Source: Thiotrichaceae bacterium
GTDB taxonomy: Bacteria; Pseudomonadota; Gammaproteobacteria; Thiotrichales; Thiotrichaceae
Length of the DNA stretch: 38,723 nt
Assembly (NCBI GenBank): GCA_026989145.1
Contig: JALSJU010000127.1
Coordinates: 1-38,723 of the forward strand
Direction of reading: 5' to 3'
A program made the translations under genes and the position numbers. Numbering within the stretch: the stretch's first letter is position 1; every line of letters starts with the position of its first letter. Below the pieces are notes generated by a model. The model did not search any database. It had not been told where the DNA came from and was given only the letters and a program-made list of their open reading frames with translations. This document shows positions 26,894-38,723 of the stretch, piece after piece.

Positions 26894-29680
26894 GTGGCAG
26901 CAGCAAAAAAGAAACGCACTTATAAAAAAAGAGCGACAAGCAAAACTACGGCATCTAAAACAAAAAAGTTGTCTGTTGAAAAGGTTGCGTTAAACGCATC
27001 TAAAAAAAGTAGTATTAAACAAACGACGATTTTGATTCTTACCGGTGTTACAGCCTTGGTTCTTTTGGCTTTGTTAACCTATAACCCTGCAGACCCTGGT
27101 CTTTTTCAATATAATAGCGATGCCGTTATCCAAAATAAAGCAGGTTCTGCTGGTGCGTATTTAGCCGATGTGTTGTTCGGTTTTTTTGGCTATATCTCTT
27201 ACTTGATTCCAATTGCATTTATGGTTTCTGCATTTCTTATCTTTCGGTCATCGCAAGGAAACTATCGAGGAATAAACCTAGGGGTAACGTTATTTGGTGT
27301 TTTTTTAGCGCTAATAGCGGGTTGCGGCTTGGCCACCTTGTTGTGGCCTGAAAGTATTCTTTCTAATACCTCGGGTGGCTTGTTAGGCCATGGCATTGCG
27401 AAGATGTTCGTACGTCTTTTTGGTGACATTGGTGCCACCATGATTTTATTCTCTGGCTTTATAGCAGGAATTACTTTGTTTGCTGATATTCAATGGTTGA
27501 AACTTGTCGATATGATAGGTGGTTGGATTATTAGTTTAGTGGATATTATTACGCGCTCTGCTACTGCTATTATGCCGAAAGAGTCTTATGAAGGTGGTTC
27601 AATGCCTGTACAGACCGATTCAGACCAGATCACTCAACCGGTGTTAAAACGTGGTGCATCTGATTTCGATAGTAGTTTTGATAGTAGTGGCGGTGTAGCT
27701 TATTCACCTGATCAGGATGGATCAAATAATCCGCAGGGAGAAAGTGTTTTGGCTGCCGTAGCTAGTGGTTTTGCTGGATTGTTTGCTTGGAATAAAGCAA
27801 ATAGTTCAAATGATCATGTAAGTAGAAAGCCCAAAACCTTGCAGGAATATCAAGAGCCTATATTGGACCCGTTAGATGACGTTGTTTCTCAGAGTGCGCC
27901 TAATCTGTCAGAAAATACAGCGCCTGTATTAGGTGTGCCAGACTATATTTCAAATTCAGGTCATACAGATTTTCATGTTGAGATTGAGTCCTTTGAAGAA
28001 GAGGATGTAAAAGTAGCAGGCTTAAATGATGTTATTACCGCTAAGAAAAACCCCGCTGCTATTGCGCCTAAACAAGTGCAGCCGCCGGTACAACAAGATG
28101 CAGTAATGGCGGTTGACACGAAAATAGCCGTGCCGACTAAAAAACGCGTGCCTAAACCGGCTAAAACAGGAATCTCTTTAAGTAAAGCGATTACACTACC
28201 GCCAATAGATTTGTTAAATGCTGCTCCAACCAATCAAGGCAAGTTTTCAAAAGCAGAGTTGGAAGCACACGCCCGCAATATTATAGAAACTCTAGAAAGC
28301 TTTAAAATAGCGGGTGTACAGATAGATAGTTATTATCCCGGTCCGATTATTACGCGTTTTGAAATATTGTTGCCTCCGGGTGTTAAGGCTAGCCGTATTA
28401 CGGGTTTGTCTCAAGATATGGCGCGTAGTATGCGTGTTCCAAGTATTCGTGTGGTAGAAGTGATACCGGGTAAAACAACGATCGGTATCGAAGTGCCTAA
28501 TTCAAATCGTGAACTAGTCGCGATAACCGAAATCATCGCATCACCATTGTTTAAGCAGTCAAAGTCACCTTTAACCATGGCGTTAGGTAAAACCATTGAG
28601 GGTAATCCAGCTGTGGCTGATTTGGCAAAAATGCCCCACTTATTAATTGCAGGTACTACAGGTTCAGGTAAGTCGGTGGGTGTTAACGCGATGCTTATAA
28701 GCTTGTTGTATAAATCAACGCCTGATGAAGTTAAGCTAATTTTAATTGATCCAAAAATGCTCGAACTAAGTATTTATGAAGCGGTTCCGCACTTATTAAC
28801 ACCAGTTGTTACCGATATGAAAGATGCATCTAATGCATTACGTTGGGCAGTGGGTGAAATGGAGCGTCGTTACGCGCTGATGTCTCATTTAAAAGTTCGC
28901 GGTATTGCCGGTTATAATGAAAAGGTGAAAGAGGCAATTGCCAAGGGTGACCCTATTATTAACCCAACCTTTGATCCAACACAGCATGTAGATGTGCGTC
29001 CTGAAATATTAGAGCCTCTCCCTTTTATTGTAATCGTGATTGACGAATTTGCTGATATGATTATGGTTGTGGGTAAAAAAGTTGAAGAGTTAATTGCCCG
29101 TTTAGCCCAGAAGGCACGTGCTGCGGGTATCCATCTTATTTTAGCTACTCAGCGTCCGTCCGTGGATGTAATTACCGGCTTAATTAAAGCAAATATACCG
29201 ACACGTATTGCTTTTCAGGTTTCAACAAAAATTGATTCACGCACTATTTTAGATCAAGGCGGTGCAGAAACCTTGCTAGGTCATGGTGATATGTTGTACC
29301 TCCCGCCCGGTACAGGTATGCCTCAGCGTGTTCACGGTGCATTTGTGGCTGACCAAGAGGTTGAAGATGTGGTTAATTATTTAAAGCTTCAAGGGGAACC
29401 TGAATATATAACTGATGTCGTAGAAGATACGGGGTCATCTGATGCAATACCAGGTTTAGAACCCCTTGCTGATTCAGAAACCGATGCGCTGTATGATCAA
29501 GCCGTCGCTATTGTTACTGAATCTCGCAGGGCTTCTATTTCTTACGTACAGCGTCGTTTAAAGGTTGGATATAACCGTGCGGCATCGATGATCGAAGATA
29601 TGGAAATGGCGGGTGTGGTGAGTGCGGTTCAATCAAATGGAACGCGTGAAGTTTTAGCCCCTGAGCCAGTTAAAGACTAA
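26894..29680 (+). CDS. ftsK: DNA translocase FtsK
   Basis: N-terminal TMs, variable linker, motor domain with Walker A ([15 protein letters not shown]) and [15 protein letters not shown]-terminal gamma domain ([30 protein letters not shown]). GTG start. Confidence 0.96.
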   Translation: MAAAKKKRTYKKRATSKTTASKTKKLSVEKVALNASKKSSIKQTTILILTGVTALVLLALLTYNPADPGLFQYNSDAVIQNKAGSAGAYLADVLFGFFGYISYLIPIAFMVSAFLIFRSSQGNYRGINLGVTLFGVFLALIAGCGLATLLWPESILSNTSGGLLGHGIAKMFVRLFGDIGATMILFSGFIAGITLFADIQWLKLVDMIGGWIISLVDIITRSATAIMPKESYEGGSMPVQTDSDQITQPVLKRGASDFDSSFDSSGGVAYSPDQDGSNNPQGESVLAAVASGFAGLFAWNKANSSNDHVSRKPKTLQEYQEPILDPLDDVVSQSAPNLSENTAPVLGVPDYISNSGHTDFHVEIESFEEEDVKVAGLNDVITAKKNPAAIAPKQVQPPVQQDAVMAVDTKIAVPTKKRVPKPAKTGISLSKAITLPPIDLLNAAPTNQGKFSKAELEAHARNIIETLESFKIAGVQIDSYYPGPIITRFEILLPPGVKASRITGLSQDMARSMRVPSIRVVEVIPGKTTIGIEVPNSNRELVAITEIIASPLFKQSKSPLTMALGKTIEGNPAVADLAKMPHLLIAGTTGSGKSVGVNAMLISLLYKSTPDEVKLILIDPKMLELSIYEAVPHLLTPVVTDMKDASNALRWAVGEMERRYALMSHLKVRGIAGYNEKVKEAIAKGDPIINPTFDPTQHVDVRPEILEPLPFIVIVIDEFADMIMVVGKKVEELIARLAQKARAAGIHLILATQRPSVDVITGLIKANIPTRIAFQVSTKIDSRTILDQGGAETLLGHGDMLYLPPGTGMPQRVHGAFVADQEVEDVVNYLKLQGEPEYITDVVEDTGSSDAIPGLEPLADSETDALYDQAVAIVTESRRASISYVQRRLKVGYNRAASMIEDMEMAGVVSAVQSNGTREVLAPEPVKD

Positions 29681-29695
29681 GTTTAACCACTTAGT
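29676..29695 (+). other. Small hairpin overlapping the ftsK stop codon
   Basis: ACTAAGT-TTAACC-ACTTAGT: perfect 7-bp stem. Confidence 0.35.
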
Positions 29696-29721
29696 TATTA
29701 GCGCTTTACAGAGTAGATACT

Positions 29722-30378
29722 ATGAAAAAAGCAGGATTATTATTAACCGCATCTTTTACCTTATTGGGTGCTTTTGCATCGGTAGGTTCGAACGTAGCAA
29801 CTGCTGCTGCCCCTGATGCGGCTCGTGAAAGACTTAATGACTTTTTTACTAAAGTGAGTACCTTAAAGGGCAGCTTTAGCCAGCAAGTATTTAGTAAAAA
29901 GAATAAAATGATTCAAAGCTCTACTGGTCAAATATTTTTAAATCGACCGGGTAAATTTCGCTGGGTTTATAAAACACCGGAGCCACAAGTTATTGTCAGT
30001 GACGGAAAAAACATTTGGATTTATGATGAAGACTTAGAGCAAGTCACCATAAAGCCCATGAGCAGTGCTATTTCAAGTGCACCAATAGCTTTGCTGACGC
30101 GTAAACAGTCACCTGATGCTCAATTTCATGTTAAGCCAATGTCACTTAAAGTTGCGGGCTTAGACTGGTTTCAGCTTACGCCGCGTAAGAAAAGTAAAGA
30201 TTTTAAGTTTATCGAGATTGGTCTTGATGCTAGTGGTTTGCGTCAGATGATTATGCATGATCAGTTAGGTCAACGCACCGTGATACAACTTAATGCAAAA
30301 AAGAACGTGCCCATTAGCGGAAGTACTTTTTTCTTTAATATACCTGCAGGTGTTGATGTGATCGGTAAAGCGATATAA
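29722..30378 (+). CDS. lolA: Outer membrane lipoprotein carrier protein LolA
   Basis: Signal peptide; LKGSFSQQVF, GQIFLNRPGKFRWVYKTPEPQVIVSDGKNIWIYDEDLEQVTIKP; immediately downstream of ftsK. Confidence 0.95.
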   Translation: MKKAGLLLTASFTLLGAFASVGSNVATAAAPDAARERLNDFFTKVSTLKGSFSQQVFSKKNKMIQSSTGQIFLNRPGKFRWVYKTPEPQVIVSDGKNIWIYDEDLEQVTIKPMSSAISSAPIALLTRKQSPDAQFHVKPMSLKVAGLDWFQLTPRKKSKDFKFIEIGLDASGLRQMIMHDQLGQRTVIQLNAKKNVPISGSTFFFNIPAGVDVIGKAI

Positions 30379-30401
30379 AGTGCCGTTGAAGATTCACTTT
30401 G

Positions 30402-30429
30402 AAAGCGGCTTTTAAGTCGCTTTTTTTTT
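30402..30429 (+). terminator. Rho-independent terminator after lolA
   Basis: AAAGCGGC-TTTTAA-GTCGCTTT stem (one G-U pair) running into a T9 tract. Confidence 0.8.
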
Positions 30430-30471
30430 ATGCAGAAAATACCTTATTTTAATAACTTAGTTTGATACTTT

Positions 30472-31428
30472 ATGTCTGAATTTAATCTAATAAAAAGGTA
30501 TTTCACTTGGAATAGTAGATCAGCCAATATTGTAAAAGGAGTTGGCGATGATGCCGCTGTACTTGATATATCAAGTGATAAAAGTTTAGTAACTTCCGTT
30601 GATACATCAATTGCTGGGGTGCATTTTCCTCTGGGTACACCTGCTTTTGATGTAGGGCGTAAATCATTAGCGGTAAATTTAAGTGATATTGCAGCCATGG
30701 GGGCTACCCCAAAATGGTTTACTTTAGCGTTAACGTTGCCTTCTATTGATAAGCCAGAAAATATTGAATGGCTGGAGGGTTTTAGCCAAGGACTTAAGCA
30801 ACAAGCTGAACAATCAGGTTGTGATTTGATTGGTGGCGATACGACTCAGGGGAATTTAAGTATCACAATTCAAATCATGGGGGTTGTTGATAAAGGCACT
30901 GCTTTGTTGCGTAGTGGTGCAAGTGTTGGAGACTTAATCTATGTTACAGGTACCTTAGGTGATGCTGCTGTGGGTTTGGCTACAATTATAAATGGTTTGA
31001 AAATGGAGAGTTTGGCGGATGTGGATTATTGTCAGAAGCGTTTAAATACACCGACAGCTAGAATACTTGAAGGGCAATTTATTAAACAGTTTGCAACATC
31101 ATGTATCGATATTTCAGATGGATTTTTACAAGATTTGGGGCATATTTTAAAAGCCTCTCAAGTTGGAGCTTGTATTAATACTCAGAAAATACCGTTCTCA
31201 AATGCATTATCTAGTATGAGCAAAAGTGTGGCAATTCAGGCGGCATTATCAGGAGGGGATGATTACGAATTACTCTTCACTGTTCCGAAATCATCTAATG
31301 CTGAGTTTTTAAAAATAGCGAGTTTTAAAACAAGCTGCGTTGGTGAAATCAATACTAGTTTAAACACAATTACCGATGAAAAGGGCGACCTATTAAACGC
31401 AGCAGGCTATAATCATTTTAATGTCTAA
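30472..31428 (+). CDS. thiL: Thiamine-monophosphate kinase
   Basis: GVGDDAAVLDISSDKSLVTSVDTSIAGVHFP...SDIAAMGATPKWFTLALTLP...CDLIGGDTTQG...SGGDDYELLFTVP. Confidence 0.97.
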   Translation: MSEFNLIKRYFTWNSRSANIVKGVGDDAAVLDISSDKSLVTSVDTSIAGVHFPLGTPAFDVGRKSLAVNLSDIAAMGATPKWFTLALTLPSIDKPENIEWLEGFSQGLKQQAEQSGCDLIGGDTTQGNLSITIQIMGVVDKGTALLRSGASVGDLIYVTGTLGDAAVGLATIINGLKMESLADVDYCQKRLNTPTARILEGQFIKQFATSCIDISDGFLQDLGHILKASQVGACINTQKIPFSNALSSMSKSVAIQAALSGGDDYELLFTVPKSSNAEFLKIASFKTSCVGEINTSLNTITDEKGDLLNAAGYNHFNV

Positions 31429-31942
31429 AAATCCCATTATTCATGACTTAAATAAAACGGTATTAACCACGCCTGTGCATTTTCTCGCGTTTGGTTTTGG
31501 CAGTGGTCTTGCACCCTTTGCCCCGGGTACCTTTGGTACACTGATGGCAGTGCCTCTTTATTTATTGTTGAGCCAGTTACCCTTGCTAGGTTATTTAATT
31601 ATTACCTTGTTTATCTCTATCGTTGGGGTTTGGATTTGTGGAAAGTCTTCTGAAAAGCTTGGTGTGCATGATCATTCAGGTATTGTATGGGATGAGTTTG
31701 CAGGCTTTTTAATTACGATGATAATGGCGCCTTCTGGCTGGTTCTGGATAGTAATGGGCTTTGCTTTATTTCGCTTATTTGATATTTGGAAGCCGTGGCC
31801 CATTTCATTGTTAGATAAAAAAGTTAAAGGTGGTTTCGGTATTATGGTTGATGATATTTTAGCCGGTGTTTTTGCTTTGTTTTGTTTACAGCTTCTGAAT
31901 TATAGTGAAGTATTCAGTTATTTTAATAGTGGCTTAAATTAA
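31421..31942 (+). CDS. pgpA: Phosphatidylglycerophosphatase A
   Basis: FGSGLAPFAPGTFGTLMAVPLYLLLS...HDHSGIVWDEFAGFLITM...PWPISLLDKKVKGGFGIMVDDILAG; overlaps thiL by 8 nt. Confidence 0.96.
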   Translation: MSKNPIIHDLNKTVLTTPVHFLAFGFGSGLAPFAPGTFGTLMAVPLYLLLSQLPLLGYLIITLFISIVGVWICGKSSEKLGVHDHSGIVWDEFAGFLITMIMAPSGWFWIVMGFALFRLFDIWKPWPISLLDKKVKGGFGIMVDDILAGVFALFCLQLLNYSEVFSYFNSGLN

Positions 31943-32334
31943 TGACTAATAAAATTCTTTATTCAGTCATCGAATCACGTACGCACCCTTACTTAACACC
32001 GTTATACAATAGCTTAGGGATTGATGAGCTGTGTTTTAAGCAGATGCGGAAGTTGATTAGTAAAATAAAAAAAGTTCAACCAGATTATATTTCTGTAGAG
32101 TTTTTTTATGGTTTTGGTAATAACTATGCTGGTGTAAATATAAGCAACCTCGATGTTATGCTTTATTCCTTACAACGTTACGCACCTGCTACAAAAGTAA
32201 TTGTCTTTGTGGCAAAGGATCAGCGCCAATATGTTGATAAGCTTAATGATATATTGCCATTACATGCAGTTTTAACACTGCCTGTTGATCAGGCTGAACT
32301 AATCGCAGTATTAAAAAGGGAAATATTGCCTTAG
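31942..32334 (+). CDS. Conserved-looking protein with degenerate receiver-like pattern
   Basis: Start codon overlaps the pgpA stop by 1 nt (translational coupling); alternating beta/alpha pattern ending in VLTLPVDQAELIAVLKREIL resembles the beta5-alpha5 region of REC domains. Confidence 0.7.
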   Translation: MTNKILYSVIESRTHPYLTPLYNSLGIDELCFKQMRKLISKIKKVQPDYISVEFFYGFGNNYAGVNISNLDVMLYSLQRYAPATKVIVFVAKDQRQYVDKLNDILPLHAVLTLPVDQAELIAVLKREILP

Positions 32335-32455
32335 TGCAACATTGCACGATACAATCAAATCCTATAAAAAGTTAATGTTGGCGCTTGATAGATTGTTAGA
32401 AAGCCCCATAATTAGCTGTAATCTCAATCTAAAATTTAAGTGGAGTACATCAATA

Positions 32456-33640
32456 ATGCCTTGGAATGAACCAGGTGGTAACGATAAAGACCCGTGGGGT
32501 AAAAAATCAAATAATAGCTCCAAAGGAAGTGGTGGCTCTGATATTGAAGATATCACCCGTAAAATGAACGAAAAACTTGGTGGTCTATTTGGTAATAAAA
32601 AGTCTGGTGATGATTCTAACGGAGGACCTAATTTAGCTTCACTCGGTGTGATCGCACTTATCGCATTTTTAGGCTGGCTAGCGACAGGTTTTTATCAAGT
32701 TGATTCTGCACAACGTGGGGTTGAATTTCGATTTGGTGCTTACACCCAAACAACAAAACCAGGCTTACATTGGAAGTTTCCTTACCCGATTGATTCGGTT
32801 GAACTGGTTGATATTGACAAAAGTAGAACCGCAGATGATCAAACTCATATGCTGACAAAAGACGAAAATATTGTCGATGTTGGTATTTCTGCGCAATACC
32901 GTATTAAAGATCCAGAAGATTATTTGTTTAATATTTATTTAGCTGACTATGAGCGCAACCAAACCGTGGGAACTTTATTTCAGGTGATGCGTAGTGCGGT
33001 GCGTGAGATTGTGGGTCGTAATACCATGGATTCAATTCTTATTGAAAATCGTCAGTCTATTGCTCCTGAAACCCAGCAAGTGATGCAAAAAGTGTTGGAT
33101 GAATACAAGTCTGGCTTAGAAGTGATTAAAGTTAACTTAATTCATGCTAAACCACCGCAACAAGTAAAAGATGCCTTTGATGATGCTATCCGTGCTCGAG
33201 AAGATCGCGATAAGTTTAAAAATGAAGCAGAAACCTATGCTAAGAAAGTTGTACCTGTAGCAGAAGGTAAAGCCTCTCGTTTAAACGAAGATGCATTGGC
33301 GTATAAAAGCAAAATTGTCTCTCAAGCAGAAGGTGACGCATCACGCTTTAGTCAGTTAGTAACGGAATATAACAAAGCACCTGAAGTAACCCGTAAACGA
33401 CTTTACTTAGAAACTATGGAAGAAGTCTATGCTAATACCAAAAAAGTAATGGTAGATACAAAGTCTGGTAATAATATGTTGTATCTACCGCTTAATGAAT
33501 TACAAAGTGGTGGCTCATCAATAAACAAAAGCAACAGTAGTTTTAACCCAGCCGTAGCGGGTGGAATGCAACAACAGCGCATACAGCGAAAAACCACACG
33601 TGATGGTGTCAGGAATAGCACCAGAGAAGGGAGACGTTAA
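32456..33640 (+). CDS. hflK: HflK membrane protease modulator (SPFH/band 7)
   Basis: MPWNEPGGNDKDPWGKKSNNSSKGSGG then band-7 domain; next gene is hflC. The track start 32342 is over-extended; the canonical HflK start MPWNEPG is at 32456. Confidence 0.96.
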   Translation: MPWNEPGGNDKDPWGKKSNNSSKGSGGSDIEDITRKMNEKLGGLFGNKKSGDDSNGGPNLASLGVIALIAFLGWLATGFYQVDSAQRGVEFRFGAYTQTTKPGLHWKFPYPIDSVELVDIDKSRTADDQTHMLTKDENIVDVGISAQYRIKDPEDYLFNIYLADYERNQTVGTLFQVMRSAVREIVGRNTMDSILIENRQSIAPETQQVMQKVLDEYKSGLEVIKVNLIHAKPPQQVKDAFDDAIRAREDRDKFKNEAETYAKKVVPVAEGKASRLNEDALAYKSKIVSQAEGDASRFSQLVTEYNKAPEVTRKRLYLETMEEVYANTKKVMVDTKSGNNMLYLPLNELQSGGSSINKSNSSFNPAVAGGMQQQRIQRKTTRDGVRNSTREGRR

Positions 33641-33642
33641 AA

Positions 33643-34533
33643 ATGAAAAATATAGCTTTTATTGTTATCGCGTTGATTGCTTTTATTCTAGCAACAGCAA
33701 CTTATACGGTTGATGAGCGTGAAACAGCGATTAAATTTCGCTTTAAAGAAATTGTTGAAACGGATATTAAACCCGGTCTACACTTTAAAATGCCATTTGT
33801 GAATACCATTGAGAAATTTTCAACCTTAGTTCTTACGCTTGATGCCCAGCCAGATCGTTTTCTAACTTCTGAGAAAAAAGACGTTAAAGTAGACTTCTTT
33901 GTAAAATGGAAAATTGCTAATGTACGAACCTTTTACAATGCACTTGGTGGTGATCTAACGCGAGCTCAAAACCGGTTAGAAAGTATTATTAAAGACGGTT
34001 TAAGGAATGAGTTTAGTACCCGTACAATACAGGAAGCTGTATCAGGGGAGCGTGGCGAAATAATGACTGCATTACGTTCAAAGGCAGCCAGTGCAGTTGA
34101 GCAATTAGGCATTAAAATTATCGATGCTAGAGTTAGTCAGATTGACTTTACTGAATCAATTAGTGACTCGGTATACGAGCGTATGCGTTCTGAGCGTCAG
34201 CGTGTTGCACAGGATTTTCGTTCACGAGGCCAGGCAGAAGGTGAAAAAATACGTGCGGTAGCGGATAGAGAAGCGATTATCATTGAAGCTGATGCCTACC
34301 GCGATGCAGAAAAAATTCGTGGTGAAGGTGATGCAAAGTCAGCGGAGGTGTATGCCAGTGCTTATAAAAGTAATGCCGAATTTTATGATTTTTATCGTAG
34401 TTTAAGTGCTTATAGAAAGTCACTAGGTAATGGTGGTGGCGATATTATGGTACTTGAGCCTGATGCTGAATTTTTCCGTCATTTCAAAGGAAAAACATTA
34501 ACCCCCGCTGTTACTGTTCCAAGTACTTTTTAA
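33643..34533 (+). CDS. hflC: HflC membrane protease modulator
   Basis: Band-7 protein directly after hflK (TYTVDERETAIKFRFKEIVETDIKPGLHFKMPFVNTIEKF). Confidence 0.96.
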   Translation: MKNIAFIVIALIAFILATATYTVDERETAIKFRFKEIVETDIKPGLHFKMPFVNTIEKFSTLVLTLDAQPDRFLTSEKKDVKVDFFVKWKIANVRTFYNALGGDLTRAQNRLESIIKDGLRNEFSTRTIQEAVSGERGEIMTALRSKAASAVEQLGIKIIDARVSQIDFTESISDSVYERMRSERQRVAQDFRSRGQAEGEKIRAVADREAIIIEADAYRDAEKIRGEGDAKSAEVYASAYKSNAEFYDFYRSLSAYRKSLGNGGGDIMVLEPDAEFFRHFKGKTLTPAVTVPSTF

Positions 34534-34558
34534 CGGTTTTCGGATTAAAAATACGTCG

Positions 34559-34744
34559 ATGAATTGGCATGACTTATTCAATGCAATAGCATTATTACTG
34601 ATTTTTGAAGGCTTACTGCCTTTTGCAAGCCCTACAAGTATTAAGAAAGTGTATAAAACAATGGTAGAAACGCCTGAAAGTTCCTTGCGTCTAATGGGTT
34701 TGGCAAGTATCGTTGCAGGTCTTGTGTTACTTTATATTGTTTAA
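34559..34744 (+). CDS. DUF2065-family small membrane protein
   Basis: 61 aa, two TM stretches (LFNAIALLLIFEGLLPFASPTSIKKVYKTMVETPESSLRLMGLASIVAGLVLLYIV) between hflC and hisZ, its usual location. Confidence 0.85.
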   Translation: MNWHDLFNAIALLLIFEGLLPFASPTSIKKVYKTMVETPESSLRLMGLASIVAGLVLLYIV

Positions 34745-34828
34745 ATATTTCATGATAAAAGTTATTTTACAGACACGTCAAAGCAGGCTTAATAACGCTA
34801 GCTTGACTACATTTTGGTCTAGCAAGCA

Positions 34829-36064
34829 ATGAATACATGGTTACTGCCTGCCGGAATCAATGAATCCTTACCTGATGAAGCTGAAAAGTTAGAGGCATTA
34901 CGTCGTCATATCGTAGATTTATATGCAACTTGGGGGTATCGACTTGTTATGCCTCCTCTGGTTGAATATATGGAATCGCTAAAGGCTGGCATGGGAACAC
35001 AGCTAGACCTTCAAACCTTCAAAATAACCGATCAAGAAAATGGTCGAATGATGGGTATTCGTGCTGATATTACCCCACAAGTCGCTCGTATTGATGCACA
35101 TCGTCTATCGTATGAAGATTCTAACAACAATGAAGCAGAAAAAAGAATCATAAACCGCCTCTGTTATATGGGTACCGTGTTACGTACGCGCTCAGACGAA
35201 CAAGGCGGGTCTCGATCTCCAGTACAGGTCGGAGCTGAGTTATTTGGGCACGCTGGTATTGAAAGCGATAGTGAAATAATTTCACTCATGCTAGAAACCC
35301 TTGATAGCCTTGATATTAAAGATCTTGTACTTGATTTGGGTCATGTTGGTCTAGCGAGTGGCTTAGTTGACTATGCACAGTTGAATGATACACAGAGAAG
35401 TTATTATTTCGATATGTTATCGCGTAAGTCCATTCCAGAAATTGAAACATGGATTTCTCAGTCAGATTTTTCATCGACTGCAAGCGATATGTTATTGGCA
35501 TTACCAATGCTTAATGGTTCTCCAGAAATTATCGAACATGCTAAAAACAGCCTTAAAAACGCCGGAAATGTCGTCCTTGATGCCTTGGATCATCTACACA
35601 AAATATGCAGGTTGTTAAGCATCAAGTATCCGGAATTAACCTTGCACATTGATCTTGCAGAAATGCGTGGCTATGCCTATCACACGGGTATTATGTATAC
35701 CGTTTACCAAACAGGACGAGCAGGCTCTATCGCACAAGGTGGTCGCTATGACGGGATTGGTAAGGCTTTCGGTAATAGTCGACCTGCGATTGGTTTTAGT
35801 AGTGATTTACGTACATTAGCCAATTTGTCGTTTGGCACTACTCAGCTAATTAATTCATTAGGTGTGACTGGCATTCTTATACCCAATATAGAGGATCTAA
35901 CCTTAGAGCAACACGTCACTGACTTACGCGCGCAAGGTGAACAAGTGATTCGTTATTTAGGGTGTAGCAATACAGGTAAGTTAACAGCAGAAGAATTGAA
36001 AGGCCACGGTTGTAATAGAGTGTTACATAAGCAAAATGATGTTTGGGTGGTAAAGTCAGCTTAA
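34829..36064 (+). CDS. hisZ: ATP phosphoribosyltransferase regulatory subunit
   Basis: HisRS-like paralog: WLLPAGINESLPDEAEKLEALRRHIVDLYATWGYRLVMPPLVEYMES...IRADITPQVARIDAHR; hflC-hisZ-purA context. Confidence 0.95.
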   Translation: MNTWLLPAGINESLPDEAEKLEALRRHIVDLYATWGYRLVMPPLVEYMESLKAGMGTQLDLQTFKITDQENGRMMGIRADITPQVARIDAHRLSYEDSNNNEAEKRIINRLCYMGTVLRTRSDEQGGSRSPVQVGAELFGHAGIESDSEIISLMLETLDSLDIKDLVLDLGHVGLASGLVDYAQLNDTQRSYYFDMLSRKSIPEIETWISQSDFSSTASDMLLALPMLNGSPEIIEHAKNSLKNAGNVVLDALDHLHKICRLLSIKYPELTLHIDLAEMRGYAYHTGIMYTVYQTGRAGSIAQGGRYDGIGKAFGNSRPAIGFSSDLRTLANLSFGTTQLINSLGVTGILIPNIEDLTLEQHVTDLRAQGEQVIRYLGCSNTGKLTAEELKGHGCNRVLHKQNDVWVVKSA

Positions 36065-37375
<1,311 letters not shown>

Positions 37376-37392
37376 ATCTAGGAAAAGGGCTA

Positions 37393-38079
37393 ATGCGCCT
37401 CGATAAACTCTTATCACAGGCAACCGTTTTTACACGTTCGCAAGCAAAAATTCATATTAAAAAAGGTAAAGTCAAAGTTGATGGGGATGTTGTTAAAAAC
37501 CCTGCACAACACATTTCCGATAATGCTAATGTTGAATATATGGGCGTTTCCATTAGCAAGCCTAAATTGCGTTATATTATGTTGAATAAACCCGCAGGGG
37601 TAGTTTGCGCGAATAAAGATAAAGATCACCCTACTGTTTTTGACTCACTTTTTGTACCCAATGTTGAATCACTTCATGTAGCAGGACGATTAGATATTGA
37701 TACCACGGGGTTAGTTTTATTAACCGATGATGGTCAATGGTTGCATCAAATTACATCCCCCAAACATAATCATAGAAAAGTTTATCAAGTAGATTTAGAT
37801 ACCGATATTACTGAAAAGCAAATTCGTATTTTAAGTGAGGGTGTACAACTAAAAGCAGAGAAAGAACGCAGTAAACCAGCGCAGATTGAGGTTATTAATA
37901 AAACAAAAATTCGCATCGCAATTTCAGAAGGAAAATATCATCAAGTTAAACGTATGATGGCTGCGGTGGGCAATCATGTCATAAAATTACACCGTGAAAA
38001 AGTTGCGAATATTATGCTAGATGATACTTTAGCGGAAGGGCAGTGGCGTGATTTGGATGCCTTGGAAATTAAACTTTAA
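37393..38079 (+). CDS. rsuA: 16S rRNA pseudouridine(516)-type synthase (RsuA family)
   Basis: S4 domain (MRLDKLLSQATVFTRSQAKIHIKKGKVKVDGDVV), MLNKPAGVVCANKDKDHPTVFD, catalytic AGRLDIDTTGLVLLTDDG. ATG 37393 preferred over track start 37372. Confidence 0.9.
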   Translation: MRLDKLLSQATVFTRSQAKIHIKKGKVKVDGDVVKNPAQHISDNANVEYMGVSISKPKLRYIMLNKPAGVVCANKDKDHPTVFDSLFVPNVESLHVAGRLDIDTTGLVLLTDDGQWLHQITSPKHNHRKVYQVDLDTDITEKQIRILSEGVQLKAEKERSKPAQIEVINKTKIRIAISEGKYHQVKRMMAAVGNHVIKLHREKVANIMLDDTLAEGQWRDLDALEIKL

Positions 38080-38136
38080 TTTTCACTACTTTTTTCTTTC
38101 ATACAAAATTGTTAGAGTCGTTATGATACTTTCTTT

Positions 38137-38723
38137 TTAGGTCAACTCTTCAGCAAGAAAATCAATCAATAGTCTAACTCTTCGTGTTAAGTTTCTACTC
38201 AGTGGATAGAGTGCTGAAATAGAAATGGCAGGTAAGTAGTAATCCTCAAGCAGGAGGCATAACTCGTTTTTTTCAAGATGATGTTTGAACATGATGCTAG
38301 GGCCAAAGCAAACTCCCAGCCCTTCAAGCGCAGCATTGAGAATATATTGACCATCATTACAGCTTAAGCTACCTTGTGCATTGACAGCAATTGTTTCACC
38401 GTTGGGTAAGCGAAAAGGCCACTGTCGATTGAGTTGTGAGGCGCTGTACATTAAACAGTTATGCTGGGTAAGTTCCTTTGGCTCACTAGGTATGCCATAT
38501 TGTTTAATATATTTTGGAGAGGCCACTACTTGAAACACACAATGAGTTAGCTTGCGACACATCATGGTTGAATCTTCTAGCTCACCTATCCTCAAGGCTA
38601 AATCTATACTCTCTTCAACCAAGTCTACATTGCTTCCACTGGTAATAATGTCTAGTTCAATGTCTGGGTACGCTTGCTGAAATCTTATCAGTACCGATCC
38701 CATTTCAGACATTATAAAACTTT
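38137..38723 (-). CDS. LysR-type transcriptional regulator, C-terminal effector domain (N-terminus beyond window)
   Basis: FQQAYPDIELDIITSGSNVDLVEESIDLALRIGELEDSTMMCRKLTHCVFQVVASPKYIKQYG...ALYPLSRNLTRRVRLLIDFL; frame open to the window edge. Confidence 0.88.
   Translation of the reverse strand, partial: SFIMSEMGSVLIRFQQAYPDIELDIITSGSNVDLVEESIDLALRIGELEDSTMMCRKLTHCVFQVVASPKYIKQYGIPSEPKELTQHNCLMYSASQLNRQWPFRLPNGETIAVNAQGSLSCNDGQYILNAALEGLGVCFGPSIMFKHHLEKNELCLLLEDYYLPAISISALYPLSRNLTRRVRLLIDFLAEELT

Noticed and set aside
32342-32455. N-terminal extension of hflK in the ORF track
   Set aside because: The canonical HflK N-terminus MPWNEPGG begins at 32456; the extension is poorly conserved-looking and overlaps the spacer.

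Overview
The window is a 38.7-kb, AT-rich chromosomal segment that looks like a gammaproteobacterial sulfur oxidiser. From left to right it contains: (1) the 3' end of argC and a bactofilin gene; (2) a minus-strand Chp/Pil-type chemosensory operon, in order response regulator, CheW, PilJ-like MCP, 1282-aa ChpA-like CheA-REC hybrid, and a terminal REC protein; (3) a minus-strand three-gene cassette, in order TauD/TfdA-like oxygenase, 65-aa unknown, and a Cas6/Cmx6-like CRISPR RNA endoribonuclease with no CRISPR array or other cas gene in view, divergent from dsrA; (4) a complete oxidative-type dsr operon dsrABEFHCMKLJOP; (5) a small accessory pocket with one unknown protein and one lipoprotein carrying a G8 tract; (6) conserved housekeeping genes aat, trxB, ftsK, lolA, thiL, pgpA, a pseudo-receiver-like protein, hflK, hflC, a DUF2065-like protein, hisZ, purA and rsuA; (7) the 3' part of a LysR-type regulator gene. 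The most interesting observations are the orphan Cas6-like cassette next to dsr, strong inverted repeats at dsrC/dsrM and dsrL/dsrJ, and an unusual DsrJ with a lipobox and no obvious distal Cys heme ligand. All family calls were made by reading the sequence; no database search was run.
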